NCBI GenBank assembly: GCA_018402445.1
Contig: JAGYIT010000017.1
Span: 518,074 to 582,073 of the forward strand
Direction of reading: 5' to 3'
DNA length: 64,000 bases
From: Akkermansiaceae bacterium
GTDB lineage: Bacteria > Verrucomicrobiota > Verrucomicrobiia > Verrucomicrobiales > Akkermansiaceae
Positions 1-8,338 of this stretch are shown in pieces; the stretch's first letter is position 1, and every line of letters begins with the position of its first letter. The notes under the pieces are model-generated. The model saw nothing but the letters and a program-made list of their open reading frames with translations, had not been told where the DNA came from and ran no database searches. Made by a program: the position numbers and the translations under genes.

Positions 1-1
1 C

Positions 2-406
2 CTCGTTTCACGCGGCGCGAAATCCGTCATCGTCGCGAACCGAACCCACGAGCGCGCCCTGGAACTCGCCGCCGAAATGAACGGCCGCGCCGTGCGCTTC
101 GACGATTGGCTGCCCGTCCTTAAGGACGTGGACGTGGTCATCTCCTCCACCGGCGCGCCGCACACGGTGATCCACGCGAAGGACATCGAGTCCGTCCGCC
201 GCGCCAGGAAATTCCGCCCGCTGTTCCTCATCGACATCGCCGTCCCGCGTGACATCGAGCACGCCGTCGGCGAGATCGAGGAGGTCTATCTCTACGACAT
301 CGACGCCCTGGAGCAGCTCGCCGACGAAGCCCGCGCGCGCCGCTCCCTACAGATCGCCGAGTGCGAGAAAATCATCGAGGCGGAGCTGGTGAAACTCCTG
401 CCCTGA
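2..406 (+). CDS. hemA: Glutamyl-tRNA reductase, C-terminal part (gene enters from the left)
   Basis: The frame is open from base 2, so the start lies outside the window. About 134 residues remain. They carry the end of the NADPH-binding domain (VIVANRTHERALELA, then VVISSTGAPHTVI, then PLFLIDIAVPRDIE) and the start of the long helix that leads to dimerisation. The enzyme reduces glutamyl-tRNA to glutamate-1-semialdehyde, the first step of C5 tetrapyrrole synthesis. The protein stops at KLLP, well before the full dimerisation domain of enterobacterial HemA. I saw no continuation in the other frames just downstream, so a naturally short form is likelier than a frameshift, but this is not certain. 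Confidence 0.85.
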   Translation, partial: LVSRGAKSVIVANRTHERALELAAEMNGRAVRFDDWLPVLKDVDVVISSTGAPHTVIHAKDIESVRRARKFRPLFLIDIAVPRDIEHAVGEIEEVYLYDIDALEQLADEARARRSLQIAECEKIIEAELVKLLP

Positions 407-506
407 GCAAGACGTCCCTTCTGCCGGAGCTGGATTTCCCGCGGCTAGAAGAGCCGATATGCCAGCCCGGCCAACCAGCTGCGGACCCAGATTACGCGAT
501 GTTCGG

Positions 507-1499
507 CTACTGCGTTTTTGAGATGGAATCGCGCATGGTGGTGTCGGCTTTGACGTTTTCCATGCGATAATAGTCCATGACGCCGAGGTTGCCGGAGCGG
601 AAGGCTTCGGCGAGAGCGAGGGGGACTTGAGCCTCGGCCTCGACGACCTTGGCTTTCATTTCCGCGACGCGGGCGATCATCTCCTGCTCGTAGGCAACGG
701 CGGCAGCGCGACGGATTTCCGCCTCGGCCTGAGCCATATTTTTGTTGGCCTCGGCCTGGGCGACCTGGAGCTGTGCTCCGACGTTCTCGCCGACATCCAC
801 GTCCGCGATGTCGATGGAGAGGATCTCGAAGGCGGTGCCGACATCGAGGCCGCGGGCGAGGACGACCTTGGAAATGGAGTCCGGGCTTTCAAGCACGATC
901 TTGTAGGTCTCCGCGGAGCCGATGGTGGTGACGATGCCCTCGCCGACGCGGGCGATGATGGTTTCCTCCTTCGCGCCGCCGACGAAGCGGTCGAGATTGG
1001 TGCGGACGGTAACGCGGGCGCGGACTTTTACCTGGATGCCGTCCTTGGCCACGCCGTCGATGGTGAGGCGCCCGGAAGAAGGGGCAGGGCAGTCGATGAC
1101 TTTGGGGTCAACGGAGGTGCGGACTGCCTCGACCACGGATTTCTCGGAACCCTTGGTGGCGAGGTCGATGGCGCAAGCGCGATCCCAGTCGAGCTCGATG
1201 CCGGCCTTGCGGGCGGCAATGAGCGCCTGGATGGTGGGTAGGACGTTGCCACCAGCGAGGAAATGCGCCTCGATCTCGTCGATGTTAATTTCGATGCCGG
1301 CCTTCTTGGCGGTGATGCGGCTATCGACGATGGGGCCGTAGGGCACCTGGCGGAGGCGCATGGCGATAAGGTCGGAGAAGCCGACATAGGCCCCCGCGAG
1401 CCAAGCGCGCAGCCAGACGGAGAAAAAGGAGAAGACAATGCCGAGAATGACAAGTCCGGCGATGCCGAGGGCGATGAAGAGGATGGTAGTTATGTCCAT
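507..1499 (-). CDS. floA: Flotillin-like membrane scaffold protein FloA
   Basis: A 330-residue protein of normal family length. One strongly hydrophobic N-terminal segment (about residues 5-30) is followed by an SPFH-type region (about 40-230) and an Ala/Glu-rich coiled-coil tail ([18 protein letters not shown]). This is the flotillin-like FloA family, which forms foci in functional membrane microdomains and is usually encoded beside NfeD proteins, as here. It starts 4 bases after the end of the short nfeD gene, so the two are surely co-transcribed. The call rests on whole-protein similarity to the family and on the neighbours. Confidence 0.92.
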   Translation of the reverse strand: MDITTILFIALGIAGLVILGIVFSFFSVWLRAWLAGAYVGFSDLIAMRLRQVPYGPIVDSRITAKKAGIEINIDEIEAHFLAGGNVLPTIQALIAARKAGIELDWDRACAIDLATKGSEKSVVEAVRTSVDPKVIDCPAPSSGRLTIDGVAKDGIQVKVRARVTVRTNLDRFVGGAKEETIIARVGEGIVTTIGSAETYKIVLESPDSISKVVLARGLDVGTAFEILSIDIADVDVGENVGAQLQVAQAEANKNMAQAEAEIRRAAAVAYEQEMIARVAEMKAKVVEAEAQVPLALAEAFRSGNLGVMDYYRMENVKADTTMRDSISKTQ

Positions 1500-1503
1500 G
1501 GTG

Positions 1504-1974
1504 TTATGTTTTGGTTCTTACTGTGAGTTGGAAATGGTTTGCGTCAATGACTTCGAGTTCGGTGCCCGAGGCGATCTGGCCGGATTGGGAAACGGCTTCA
1601 TAGCGTTTCCCATCGATGGTCACATAGCCGCTGGGCGAGAGGACTGTGGCGGAAAGCGCGGCTTTGCCAATCAAATCCCGCGCGCTGTCCTGCAGGGCGG
1701 TGGATGTGGCGGTGATTTCGCGTTTCAGGAAGAAGCGTTTCCCGATACGGGTTTTCGGCAGAACCCTAAACTGGATATAGAAAACGACGAACGCGGCGAG
1801 CATCGCGATGACCACGGCGATCAGCCCGCCGGACGCTCCGAGCCTTATGAAAGAAACGACGCAGCCCGCGAAAAGCGCCACCCCGCCGGCGATGCCGAGG
1901 ATGCCGCCGGGCACGAGGACTTCCGCCGCGAGGAGAATTAGGCCGATGGTGAAAAGGAGGATGATGAGGGTCAC
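1504..1974 (-). CDS. Short NfeD-family membrane protein
   Basis: A 156-residue protein with three or four N-terminal membrane segments (about 1-75) and a C-terminal soluble OB-fold NfeD domain (about 85-155, with [20 protein letters not shown]). Such short NfeD proteins lack the protease domain and are partners of flotillin-like proteins. Its position just upstream of floA matches that role. The long protease-type NfeD lies further upstream on the same strand, separated by a toxin-antitoxin pair. Confidence 0.85.
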   Translation of the reverse strand: MTLIILLFTIGLILLAAEVLVPGGILGIAGGVALFAGCVVSFIRLGASGGLIAVVIAMLAAFVVFYIQFRVLPKTRIGKRFFLKREITATSTALQDSARDLIGKAALSATVLSPSGYVTIDGKRYEAVSQSGQIASGTELEVIDANHFQLTVRTKT

Positions 1975-2017
1975 TGGGGGAAACTTTAAATTTTAAACTT
2001 TAAACCTTAAGAAGAGG

Positions 2018-2281
2018 TTATTCGTAGTGCGTCCAGAGGCGAATAACCTTGATGGTTTTTTGGTCTTCGATGACTTGGTAAACGAGGCGGTGCTGGATGT
2101 TGATGCGGCGGGAGTAGGAGCCTTTGAGATCGCCGATGAGGGCTTCGAAGGGCGGGGGATCGGCAAACGGGTTTTCACGTATGATTTCCAGAAGAAGCCT
2201 GGCTTTCTCGGCCAGCGGGGTGGTTTTGAGCTTCCTAGCATCCTTTTTCGCCTGGTTGGTGTAAACCAGTTCGTAGCTCAC
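2018..2281 (-). CDS. yoeB: Toxin of a YefM-YoeB toxin-antitoxin pair (mRNA interferase)
   Basis: An 87-residue RelE/YoeB-fold toxin. The C-terminal half has the family pattern SRRINIQHRLVY, then IKVIRLWTHYE, with the conserved arginine and the terminal His-Tyr used in ribosome-dependent mRNA cleavage. The start codon is GTG and overlaps the antitoxin stop as GTGA, so translation is coupled. The pair sits between the short and long nfeD genes, where it separates what is often a continuous operon. Confidence 0.88.
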   Translation of the reverse strand: MSYELVYTNQAKKDARKLKTTPLAEKARLLLEIIRENPFADPPPFEALIGDLKGSYSRRINIQHRLVYQVIEDQKTIKVIRLWTHYE

Positions 2282-2520
2282 AAGTCGATCTCCTTACTGC
2301 ATTTCCCAATCGGTTCGGACATGCCCTTGAGGATGGAATCGCGCATGCCGGGTATGGAGACGAGGTGGAGGGTTTCCTGAAGGGCACGCCAATCGCTTTC
2401 GCCCAACAGGACGGCATTGCCGCGTTTGCCGGTGATCTGGATGGGTTCATGGCTTTCGAGCGCCGCGTCGATGAGTCCGTAGATTTCGGATCTTGCGGAA
2501 GTAGCGGTAATTGTTTTCAT
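2278..2520 (-). CDS. yefM: Antitoxin of the YefM-YoeB pair
   Basis: An 80-residue Phd/YefM-family protein. The N-terminal DNA-binding region (MKTITATSARSEIYGLID) is followed by the typical PIQITGKRGNAVLL and SDWRALQETLHL segments and a charged C-terminal tail that would wrap the toxin. Antitoxins of this family repress their own operon. It overlaps the downstream toxin gene by 4 bases. Confidence 0.88.
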   Translation of the reverse strand: MKTITATSARSEIYGLIDAALESHEPIQITGKRGNAVLLGESDWRALQETLHLVSIPGMRDSILKGMSEPIGKCSKEIDL

Positions 2521-2565
2521 AGGGTTAGCGTGCGTAAAAGCGTGCGCTTTGCAAAGGTTTTTTTA

Positions 2566-3963
2566 CTACACCGCCTCCACGGTCAGCTCGAACTCGCCTA
2601 CGGAGAGGACTTTCACCTTGGTTCCGGGCGGGACGGTGCCGAGGGCGAGGCGGGCGTCGTAACGTTTGCCGCCGATCTCGATCTGGCCGGAGGGGAAAAG
2701 GGCGGTGACGGCCTGGCCGGTGGCTCCGATGAGCGAGGGTTCGTGGCGGGCGACGGACGATAGGGTGGTCTCGCCGCCGATGGCGGATTCCAGAACCATG
2801 TGGCCCCACAGTCCACCGCGCGGCATGAAACGGAGCAGAAGGAAGAAGATCACGATCGCGCCGCCGGTGCCGGTGATGAGGTTCATCAGGGGTTTGAAAA
2901 GGAAATCCGAATCCCACTCGATGGGTTGGTCGGGCCAGATGTCCGACATGCCCCAGAGCAGGGAGCCAAGCATCAGCAAGGCGCCGGGGATGGCCAGCAG
3001 GAAGAAGCCGGGAAGGAAAAACACATCGATCATCACCAGCGCGAAACCGAGGAAGAAGAACAGCGCAGCCTCTTGGCCGGAAAGGCCGGCCGCGTGGTGG
3101 CCGAAGAACACGATGGCCAGCAGGATCCCCCCGCCGACCCCGAACACGCCGAAGCCGGGCGTCTTGAACTCGATGAAAATCAGCACCAGCCCGGCGGCGA
3201 GCAACAGCGGGGCGATGGCGGTGATGAACTGCGCGACCTTTTCCGACCAGGTGACTTCCAGCCGGGTGACGGAGTAGTTTCCTTTCCCGAAAGTTCCGTC
3301 CATCAGGCTGCCGATGTCGGGCGAGATGCCCGCGCCGAGCAGCGGCTGGGCGGGGTCACCGTATTCCTTCATCGCCTCGGTGGCGGTGAGGGTGAGCAGT
3401 TCACCCTCGGGCTTGATGATGTCCTCTCCGATCTTGAGTTCGAAATCCGAATCGATCATCGCAGAAAGAACTTCGCCGCGGTAGCCCTTGCCGTCGGAAA
3501 TGGAGCGGACGCGTGCCTTTAGATAAGAGACGATCTTCATTTTCATCGTCTCATCGATGTCCTGCCCGCCGCCGGAAACGGGAGCCGCCGCGCCGATGAT
3601 GCCGGACGGCGAGAAATAAATTTCATCCGTCCCGGCGGAAATGAGGGCGCCCGCCGAGATCGCCTCACTGTTCACGTAGGTGATGACTTTTCCGGGGAAT
3701 TTCTCGATGGCTTTGAGCATGTCGAAGGTCACGTCGAGGCGGCCGCCGGGAGTTTCCATATCGAGGATGACCGTGTCCGCGCCCTGTTCGATGGCCATTT
3801 TAAGGCCGCGGCGGAGGACATGGAGCTCCGGCGGCGCGATCTGCTCGCGGATGGGGATGATGACCACCTTGTGCTTCTTCGCAGGCGCGGATTCTTCCTG
3901 CGCCGGGAGAACGCCGGGAAACATGGTAAGCAAGGCGAACAGTAGGCGGAGGAGGTTTCTCAT
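2566..3963 (-). CDS. Long NfeD-family serine protease (ClpP-like domain plus membrane and OB domains)
   Basis: A 465-residue protein. A signal peptide (about 1-21, ending PAQ) precedes a ClpP-class periplasmic serine protease domain (about 30-210, with DTVILDMETPGGRLD and the SEAISAGALISAGTDEIY stretch holding the nucleophile). Five to six membrane segments (about 240-400) and a C-terminal NfeD OB domain (about 405-465) follow. This is the NfeD1b architecture associated with stomatin/flotillin proteins and membrane protein quality control. It reads toward the yefM-yoeB pair, the short nfeD and floA. Confidence 0.88.
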   Translation of the reverse strand: MRNLLRLLFALLTMFPGVLPAQEESAPAKKHKVVIIPIREQIAPPELHVLRRGLKMAIEQGADTVILDMETPGGRLDVTFDMLKAIEKFPGKVITYVNSEAISAGALISAGTDEIYFSPSGIIGAAAPVSGGGQDIDETMKMKIVSYLKARVRSISDGKGYRGEVLSAMIDSDFELKIGEDIIKPEGELLTLTATEAMKEYGDPAQPLLGAGISPDIGSLMDGTFGKGNYSVTRLEVTWSEKVAQFITAIAPLLLAAGLVLIFIEFKTPGFGVFGVGGGILLAIVFFGHHAAGLSGQEAALFFFLGFALVMIDVFFLPGFFLLAIPGALLMLGSLLWGMSDIWPDQPIEWDSDFLFKPLMNLITGTGGAIVIFFLLLRFMPRGGLWGHMVLESAIGGETTLSSVARHEPSLIGATGQAVTALFPSGQIEIGGKRYDARLALGTVPPGTKVKVLSVGEFELTVEAV

Positions 3964-4273
3964 CGGGTGATGCGGGAATGAAGCACGGAACCGCGCCCGT
4001 GGAAAGGTTTCATCCGCTCACATATCGCCGGGCGTGAAACCCATGACGATGTCGAATTTCGCCGCAATGGTGCGTCATTCTGGCTTACCGGCAAGTTGGG
4101 ATTCGCGGTGGAAATAGGCAAAGCCTTTTGAGTGCGGAGAGAATCGCTGCTTTTGTAGGCTTACGCCGGAAACGGCTTGTGTTCGGAAAGTCCGTAGCGC
4201 ACTCGCTGAACGACCCATGCGTGAACAAAAGCGGCGAATGATCGCACGCAGTCAATAGCTTCGCTTCCCTTGC
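3964..4273. other. Intergenic region between divergent genes
   Basis: About 310 bases between the start of the long nfeD gene and the recQ fragment. It should hold the nfeD promoter on the minus strand. I see no convincing gene, no tRNA and no clear -35/-10 pair. Confidence 0.5.
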
Positions 4274-4672
4274 TTGCATGATCGCGTGGATCAACCGAAG
4301 ATCCGCGCTGTGGCGGAATTGACGGACAAAAAAGCATTACTGAAAGCTCCCGGCGCGGCGTTGAAGGAGCACTTCGGCTTTTCCGCTTTCCTCGACGGGC
4401 AGGAGGAGGTGATTTCCGAGATCGTCTCCGGGCGCGACGGGCTGGTGGTGATGCCGACCGGATGGGTTTTGGTAATAGATGGGATGAATCGGGTTCAGCT
4501 TTGTCTCCGTTCGGAAAGAGTTTTGCTAAGCGGCTCACTCGGATTTTACTCCCGAATGGCTAGATTCCTATTCGATGACGGATATTCGCTGACCAATGAT
4601 TCGGCGATCCGCGATCCCCCAAGTGCCTTCGCAGCCGGTATCTCCAAAAACAGCTCGAAAATACTCTTGTAA
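4274..4672 (+). pseudogene. Truncated copy of the recQ 5' end
   Basis: The frame encodes the first part of RecQ, from [15 protein letters not shown] to DGLVVMPTG, the beginning of the helicase Walker A region. It then runs into unrelated sequence and stops at 4672. The shared part is identical at DNA level over 118 bases (4341-4458) with the start of the intact recQ at 5949-6066. It lacks the complete ATP-binding motif and all later helicase motifs, so it cannot be an active helicase. It looks like the left-hand product of a duplication or insertion that placed an ATPase gene in front of recQ. Confidence 0.85.
4341..4458 (+). repeat. 118-bp perfect direct repeat, left copy
   Basis: The bases from TGAAAGCTCCC to GATGCCGAC are identical to 5949-6066. 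The two copies bracket a 1.49-kb segment that carries the AAA+ ATPase gene. Upstream of the repeat the two copies are still recognisably related, with diverged Lys-rich codons before LLKAPG. This suggests the copies come from recQ alleles rather than a short target-site duplication. Confidence 0.9.
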
Positions 4673-4698
4673 TTTAGAAGATAGAACTCTAAATTGCA
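4668..4698. repeat. Inverted repeat just before the ATPase gene
   Basis: Two 11-base arms (TGTAATTTAGA and TCTAAATTGCA, one mismatch) are separated by 9 bases. The second arm ends 3 bases before the ATG at 4702. It is AT-rich in a GC-rich setting. It could be an operator, an mRNA hairpin covering the ribosome site, or an edge of the inserted segment. Confidence 0.5.
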
Positions 4699-4701
4699 GA
4701 A

Positions 4702-5847
4702 ATGGATTGGGAACGCATGGCGAGAAAGCGGTTGCTGGAGTTATCGAGGGAATTTCCGGCGGTGGTGGTGGTGGGAGCGCGGCAGGTGGGAAAGACGACG
4801 TTGGCGCGGTCGGCGTTTTCGGAGGCTGCTTATAGAGATCTGGAGTCGCCGCTAATACGGCAGAGGTTTGCGGAAGATCCGGCATTCGAACTCGGGCAGC
4901 TCGGGGCGATGACCATCCTAGATGAGGCGCAGGCGGTTCCGGAACTATTTCCCGCACTGCGCGGGGCGATCGATGCGCGGCGTGCCGACGGGCGGTGTCA
5001 TTTTTGTATCCTCGGGTCTGCGCAACCCGCATTGATACAGTCGGTTTCCGAATCATTGGCCGGGAGGATCGGGTTGCTGGAGCTCGACCCGCTGTCAGCG
5101 GCGGAGACCGGGCTACCTGCTGAGAGGCATTGGCTGGCTGGCGGATTTCCGGAGGCTCTGCGCGGGAATTTCAGGAACTGGTGGGAGCCTTATCTGAGCA
5201 CGATTCTGCAGCGCGATCTCGCTGCCTACGGTTTCCGTCCGGATGCGATTTTCCTGAGGCGACTGTTGGCGATGCTCGCGGCGCAACAGGGCGGGCTACT
5301 AAACATGTCCGCGCTGGGAAACTCACTCGGTGTCAGCTACCACACGGTGCAGCATGGGCTGGATCTTCTGGAGGGGGTGTTCCTGATCCGGCGGTTGCCC
5401 CCTTACTTCCGAAATATTCGCAAGCGATTGGTCAAAGCACCCCGCATATATATTCGAGATACCGGACTGTTGCACCATTTGCTGCACGTTTCGAACGCCG
5501 GTGAGCTAGACAACCAGCCATGGCGCGGGGCGAGCTGGGAGGGTTTTGTGATCGAGGACATCATCCGCCGGGAGTTGCTGGAGCATCCGTTCACCCAATG
5601 CTATTTCTGGCGCACGGCGACGGGACAGGAGGTGGATCTGGTCTTGGATCGGGGCGACCGTAGAATCGCCATCGAGGTGAAGGCGAACAGCGCGGGAAAT
5701 CCGCATGATGCGAGGAAGCTTGAAGCGATACTGGACGACATCGGAGCCTCCGAGGGTTGGCTGGTTGGGATGGGCGGGGAGTCGGTCGGGATGAGTCCGA
5801 GGGTTCGTTCGGTTTCCCTAGATAAGGTGCCGGATTGGTTGCCTTGA
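4702..5847 (+). CDS. AAA+ ATPase with DUF4143 C-terminal domain
   Basis: A 381-residue protein. Walker A is GARQVGKTT (about residues 24-32), Walker B is MTILDEAQ (about 70-77), and an LGSAQPAL sensor segment follows. The C-terminal half is the DUF4143 domain with winged-helix-like features ([20 protein letters not shown]) and a PD-(D/E)xK-like core ([11 protein letters not shown], then IAIEVKAN). Members are common, often horizontally moved and of poorly known function. The gene lies between a truncated and a complete recQ start, inside 118-bp direct repeats, which suggests recent acquisition. I would not assign a precise role. Confidence 0.88.
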   Translation: MDWERMARKRLLELSREFPAVVVVGARQVGKTTLARSAFSEAAYRDLESPLIRQRFAEDPAFELGQLGAMTILDEAQAVPELFPALRGAIDARRADGRCHFCILGSAQPALIQSVSESLAGRIGLLELDPLSAAETGLPAERHWLAGGFPEALRGNFRNWWEPYLSTILQRDLAAYGFRPDAIFLRRLLAMLAAQQGGLLNMSALGNSLGVSYHTVQHGLDLLEGVFLIRRLPPYFRNIRKRLVKAPRIYIRDTGLLHHLLHVSNAGELDNQPWRGASWEGFVIEDIIRRELLEHPFTQCYFWRTATGQEVDLVLDRGDRRIAIEVKANSAGNPHDARKLEAILDDIGASEGWLVGMGGESVGMSPRVRSVSLDKVPDWLP

Positions 5848-5854
5848 AAATAGC

Positions 5855-8032
5855 ATGACTTTCATAATCCCTCCATGGTTGCGCCGCGGGCGGGTTGCGC
5901 CCATGCTCTGCGGCGTGGCGGCGAAAAATGAGACGAAAAGAGGATTGTTGAAAGCTCCCGGCGCGGCGTTGAAGGAGCACTTCGGCTTTTCCGCTTTCCT
6001 CGACGGGCAGGAGGAGGTGATTTCCGAGATCGTCTCCGGGCGCGACGGGCTGGTGGTGATGCCGACGGGCGGGGGAAAATCCCTGTGCTTCCAGATCCCG
6101 GCGCTGTGTTTCCCGGGCGTGACCTTGGTGATTTCCCCGCTCATCGCGCTGATGAAAGACCAGGTGGATGCGCTGCAGGCACGCGGCATCGCGGCGACGC
6201 TGATCAATTCCACGCTGTCGTGGCCGGAACAGAAGGAGCGGCTCGACGGGATGCGCAGCGGCGAATTCAAGCTCGTCTATGTCGCGCCGGAGCGGTTCCG
6301 GGCGGAGAGCTTTTTGCGGGCGCTCGAGGGGGTGGAGATCTCGCTGTTCGCGATCGACGAGGCGCACTGCCTCTCTCAGTGGGGGCATGATTTCCGGCCG
6401 GACTACATGCGGCTGGGGAAGGCGCTGGACAAGATTGGCCGCCCGCAGTGCGTGGCTCTAACAGCTACTGCGACTCCCGTAGTTCGCGAGGACATCCTGA
6501 AAACCCTCGGCCTGCGCGAACCGTTCGAGCGCGTCAGCGGTTTCTCGCGGCCCAACCTTTCGCTAGCGATCACGCCAGTGGAAAAGGCGGCGCAGAAGGA
6601 CGAGCGGATCCGGGCGGTCATCGCCGCCCACAAGACCGGGATCATCTACTGCGCGACGCGGAAAAAGGTGGATCTCGTTTCCGAAACACTCGCAAGCTGG
6701 GGCCTGAAATGCGTGGCCTACCACGGCGGCATGGGCGACGCCGAGCGGGTCAAGGCGCAGGAGATTTTCATTTCCAAAAAGGTCGATGTCGCGGTGGCGA
6801 CGAACGCGTTCGGGATGGGCATCGACCGCGGCGATGTGCGCTTCGTGATCCACTACGAAATCCCCGGCAGCGTGGAGGCTTACTACCAAGAGGCAGGCCG
6901 CGCGGGGCGGGATGGTGAGGCGGCGGTCTGCGAGCTGCTTTTCAATTACGCCGACACGCGCACGCAGGAATTTTTCATCGACGGCGCGAACCCCTCCGCG
7001 ACGACCGTGCGGCAGATTTACCAATACCTGCTCAACGAAGCGGACAAGAACCACGAAGTGTTCCGGACGCTGGAAGACATCGCGGAGCACGCGGATGTGA
7101 AGAACTCGATGGCGGTGGGCAGCGCACTGACCATTTTGGCGCGGGGGCGTTTCATCGAGCGGTTCGATGTGAAGGGGAAACGGATGCGCGGCACGCGTTT
7201 GTTGAAGCCGGATATCTTGGCCCGCGATCTCGCCATCGATGAGAAGGCGATGGAGGAAAAGGACGCCCGCGACCGCGAGAAGCTCAAGGCGATGGTCGAG
7301 ATGTGCTATGCGCGGACATGCCGACAGAAGTGGATCCTAGGATATTTCGGCGAAGCCAACGCCTCGACCTGCGGGAACTGCGATGTCTGCCGGGAACGCA
7401 GCGCGGGGGATTTCCGCAAGCCGACCGCGGAGGAGGAACAGATGGTCAGGAAGGCCCTGGCCGGCGTGGCCCGCATGTCGCGGCGCGGGGCAGACGGATG
7501 GGACGGGAAATTCGGCAAGGGCCGCATCATCCAGATGCTTTCCGGCAGCAAGTCCCAAGAAATCCTCGGATCCGGCCTCGACCGACTCACCACCTACGGC
7601 ATCCTCGCCGACAAGACGACCGGCTACCTCAACGCCCTGTTCCGCTCGCTGGCCGAGGAGGGGCTAGTCATCACGCAGACCGGCGAATACCCGCTCATGA
7701 CCCTCTCCCCGCGCGGCGAGGCGGTGATGCTCGGCAAGGAACCTTTCGAACTCCGCTGGCCCGATGAGGTTGCCAAGCCCGAAGGGCTTTCGGAAAAGGA
7801 TTTCGACCCGCAGCTCTTCGCCATGCTCAAGGATTTGCGGTTTCGGATGGCGAAAAAGGACAATGTGCCTCCTTACGTCATTTTTTCCAACAAGGTGATC
7901 GAGGCGCTCACCCGCTTCATGCCCGCCAGCGCCGCCGAGGCTCTGGCCATCCCCGGTATCGGCGAGGGCAAGGCGCAGACCTACCTGCCGCCTTTCCTAG
8001 AGATGATCCGCACCTACCGCGCGATGAAATAG
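5855..8032 (+). CDS. recQ: ATP-dependent DNA helicase RecQ
   Basis: A complete RecQ of up to 725 residues. Motifs in order: [20 protein letters not shown], Walker [14 protein letters not shown] box [22 protein letters not shown], a helicase C domain ending in the [10 protein letters not shown] motif VI, a zinc-binding cluster (four Cys between about 480 and 520, ending CGNCDVC), an RQC winged helix, and a C-terminal HRDC domain. It unwinds forked DNA in recombination and repair. The start is uncertain: the first ATG at 5855 gives an atypical leader, a second ATG lies at 5903, and conserved sequence begins near 5949 inside the direct repeat. Confidence 0.95.
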   Translation: MTFIIPPWLRRGRVAPMLCGVAAKNETKRGLLKAPGAALKEHFGFSAFLDGQEEVISEIVSGRDGLVVMPTGGGKSLCFQIPALCFPGVTLVISPLIALMKDQVDALQARGIAATLINSTLSWPEQKERLDGMRSGEFKLVYVAPERFRAESFLRALEGVEISLFAIDEAHCLSQWGHDFRPDYMRLGKALDKIGRPQCVALTATATPVVREDILKTLGLREPFERVSGFSRPNLSLAITPVEKAAQKDERIRAVIAAHKTGIIYCATRKKVDLVSETLASWGLKCVAYHGGMGDAERVKAQEIFISKKVDVAVATNAFGMGIDRGDVRFVIHYEIPGSVEAYYQEAGRAGRDGEAAVCELLFNYADTRTQEFFIDGANPSATTVRQIYQYLLNEADKNHEVFRTLEDIAEHADVKNSMAVGSALTILARGRFIERFDVKGKRMRGTRLLKPDILARDLAIDEKAMEEKDARDREKLKAMVEMCYARTCRQKWILGYFGEANASTCGNCDVCRERSAGDFRKPTAEEEQMVRKALAGVARMSRRGADGWDGKFGKGRIIQMLSGSKSQEILGSGLDRLTTYGILADKTTGYLNALFRSLAEEGLVITQTGEYPLMTLSPRGEAVMLGKEPFELRWPDEVAKPEGLSEKDFDPQLFAMLKDLRFRMAKKDNVPPYVIFSNKVIEALTRFMPASAAEALAIPGIGEGKAQTYLPPFLEMIRTYRAMK
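5949..6066 (+). repeat. 118-bp perfect direct repeat, right copy (inside recQ)
   Basis: Identical to 4341-4458. It is the first conserved part of the intact recQ reading frame, so this copy is functional coding sequence while the left copy is truncated. Confidence 0.9.
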
Positions 8033-8338
8033 CTCATTCCTCGCGGACGACGATCACCCGCCTTGGAGGCTCCGAGCCATTGGTCGCGGCATTTTGGCGC
8101 GATAGACCGCGTCATCAACCGTAAGGCCGGCAGCCTCGCGTGCACGGCGCAGTTTTTCCCAAGGTTATGTTCTATCCGTCCGCCCGCTCCACAGATATCC
8201 AAGCGCAGGATGCGGGAGGGTTGCAAGGTGGGCGTAGCCACACCGGTCGATTGTCGTGTCACCGAAACGATTACCGCGAGCTATTGCCTTGACGCTCCGA
8301 GGCCTCCCGTCCTTGATCAGCGCGACATACAAACCATT
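8033..8338. other. Intergenic region upstream of bamA
   Basis: About 306 bases. The bamA frame stays open through part of it, but the signal peptide begins at the ATG at 8339, so this stretch is taken as leader. A TTGACG hexamer occurs near 8288, but no good -10 follows at the right spacing. I see nothing else recognisable. Confidence 0.4.

Noticed and set aside
627..1241. Long plus-strand frame opposite floA
   Set aside because: It is a GC-driven shadow of the floA gene and its composition is unlike any real protein.
8063..8338. N-terminal extension of BamA
   Set aside because: The signal peptide starts at 8339. The 92 upstream codons have no signal or POTRA features.
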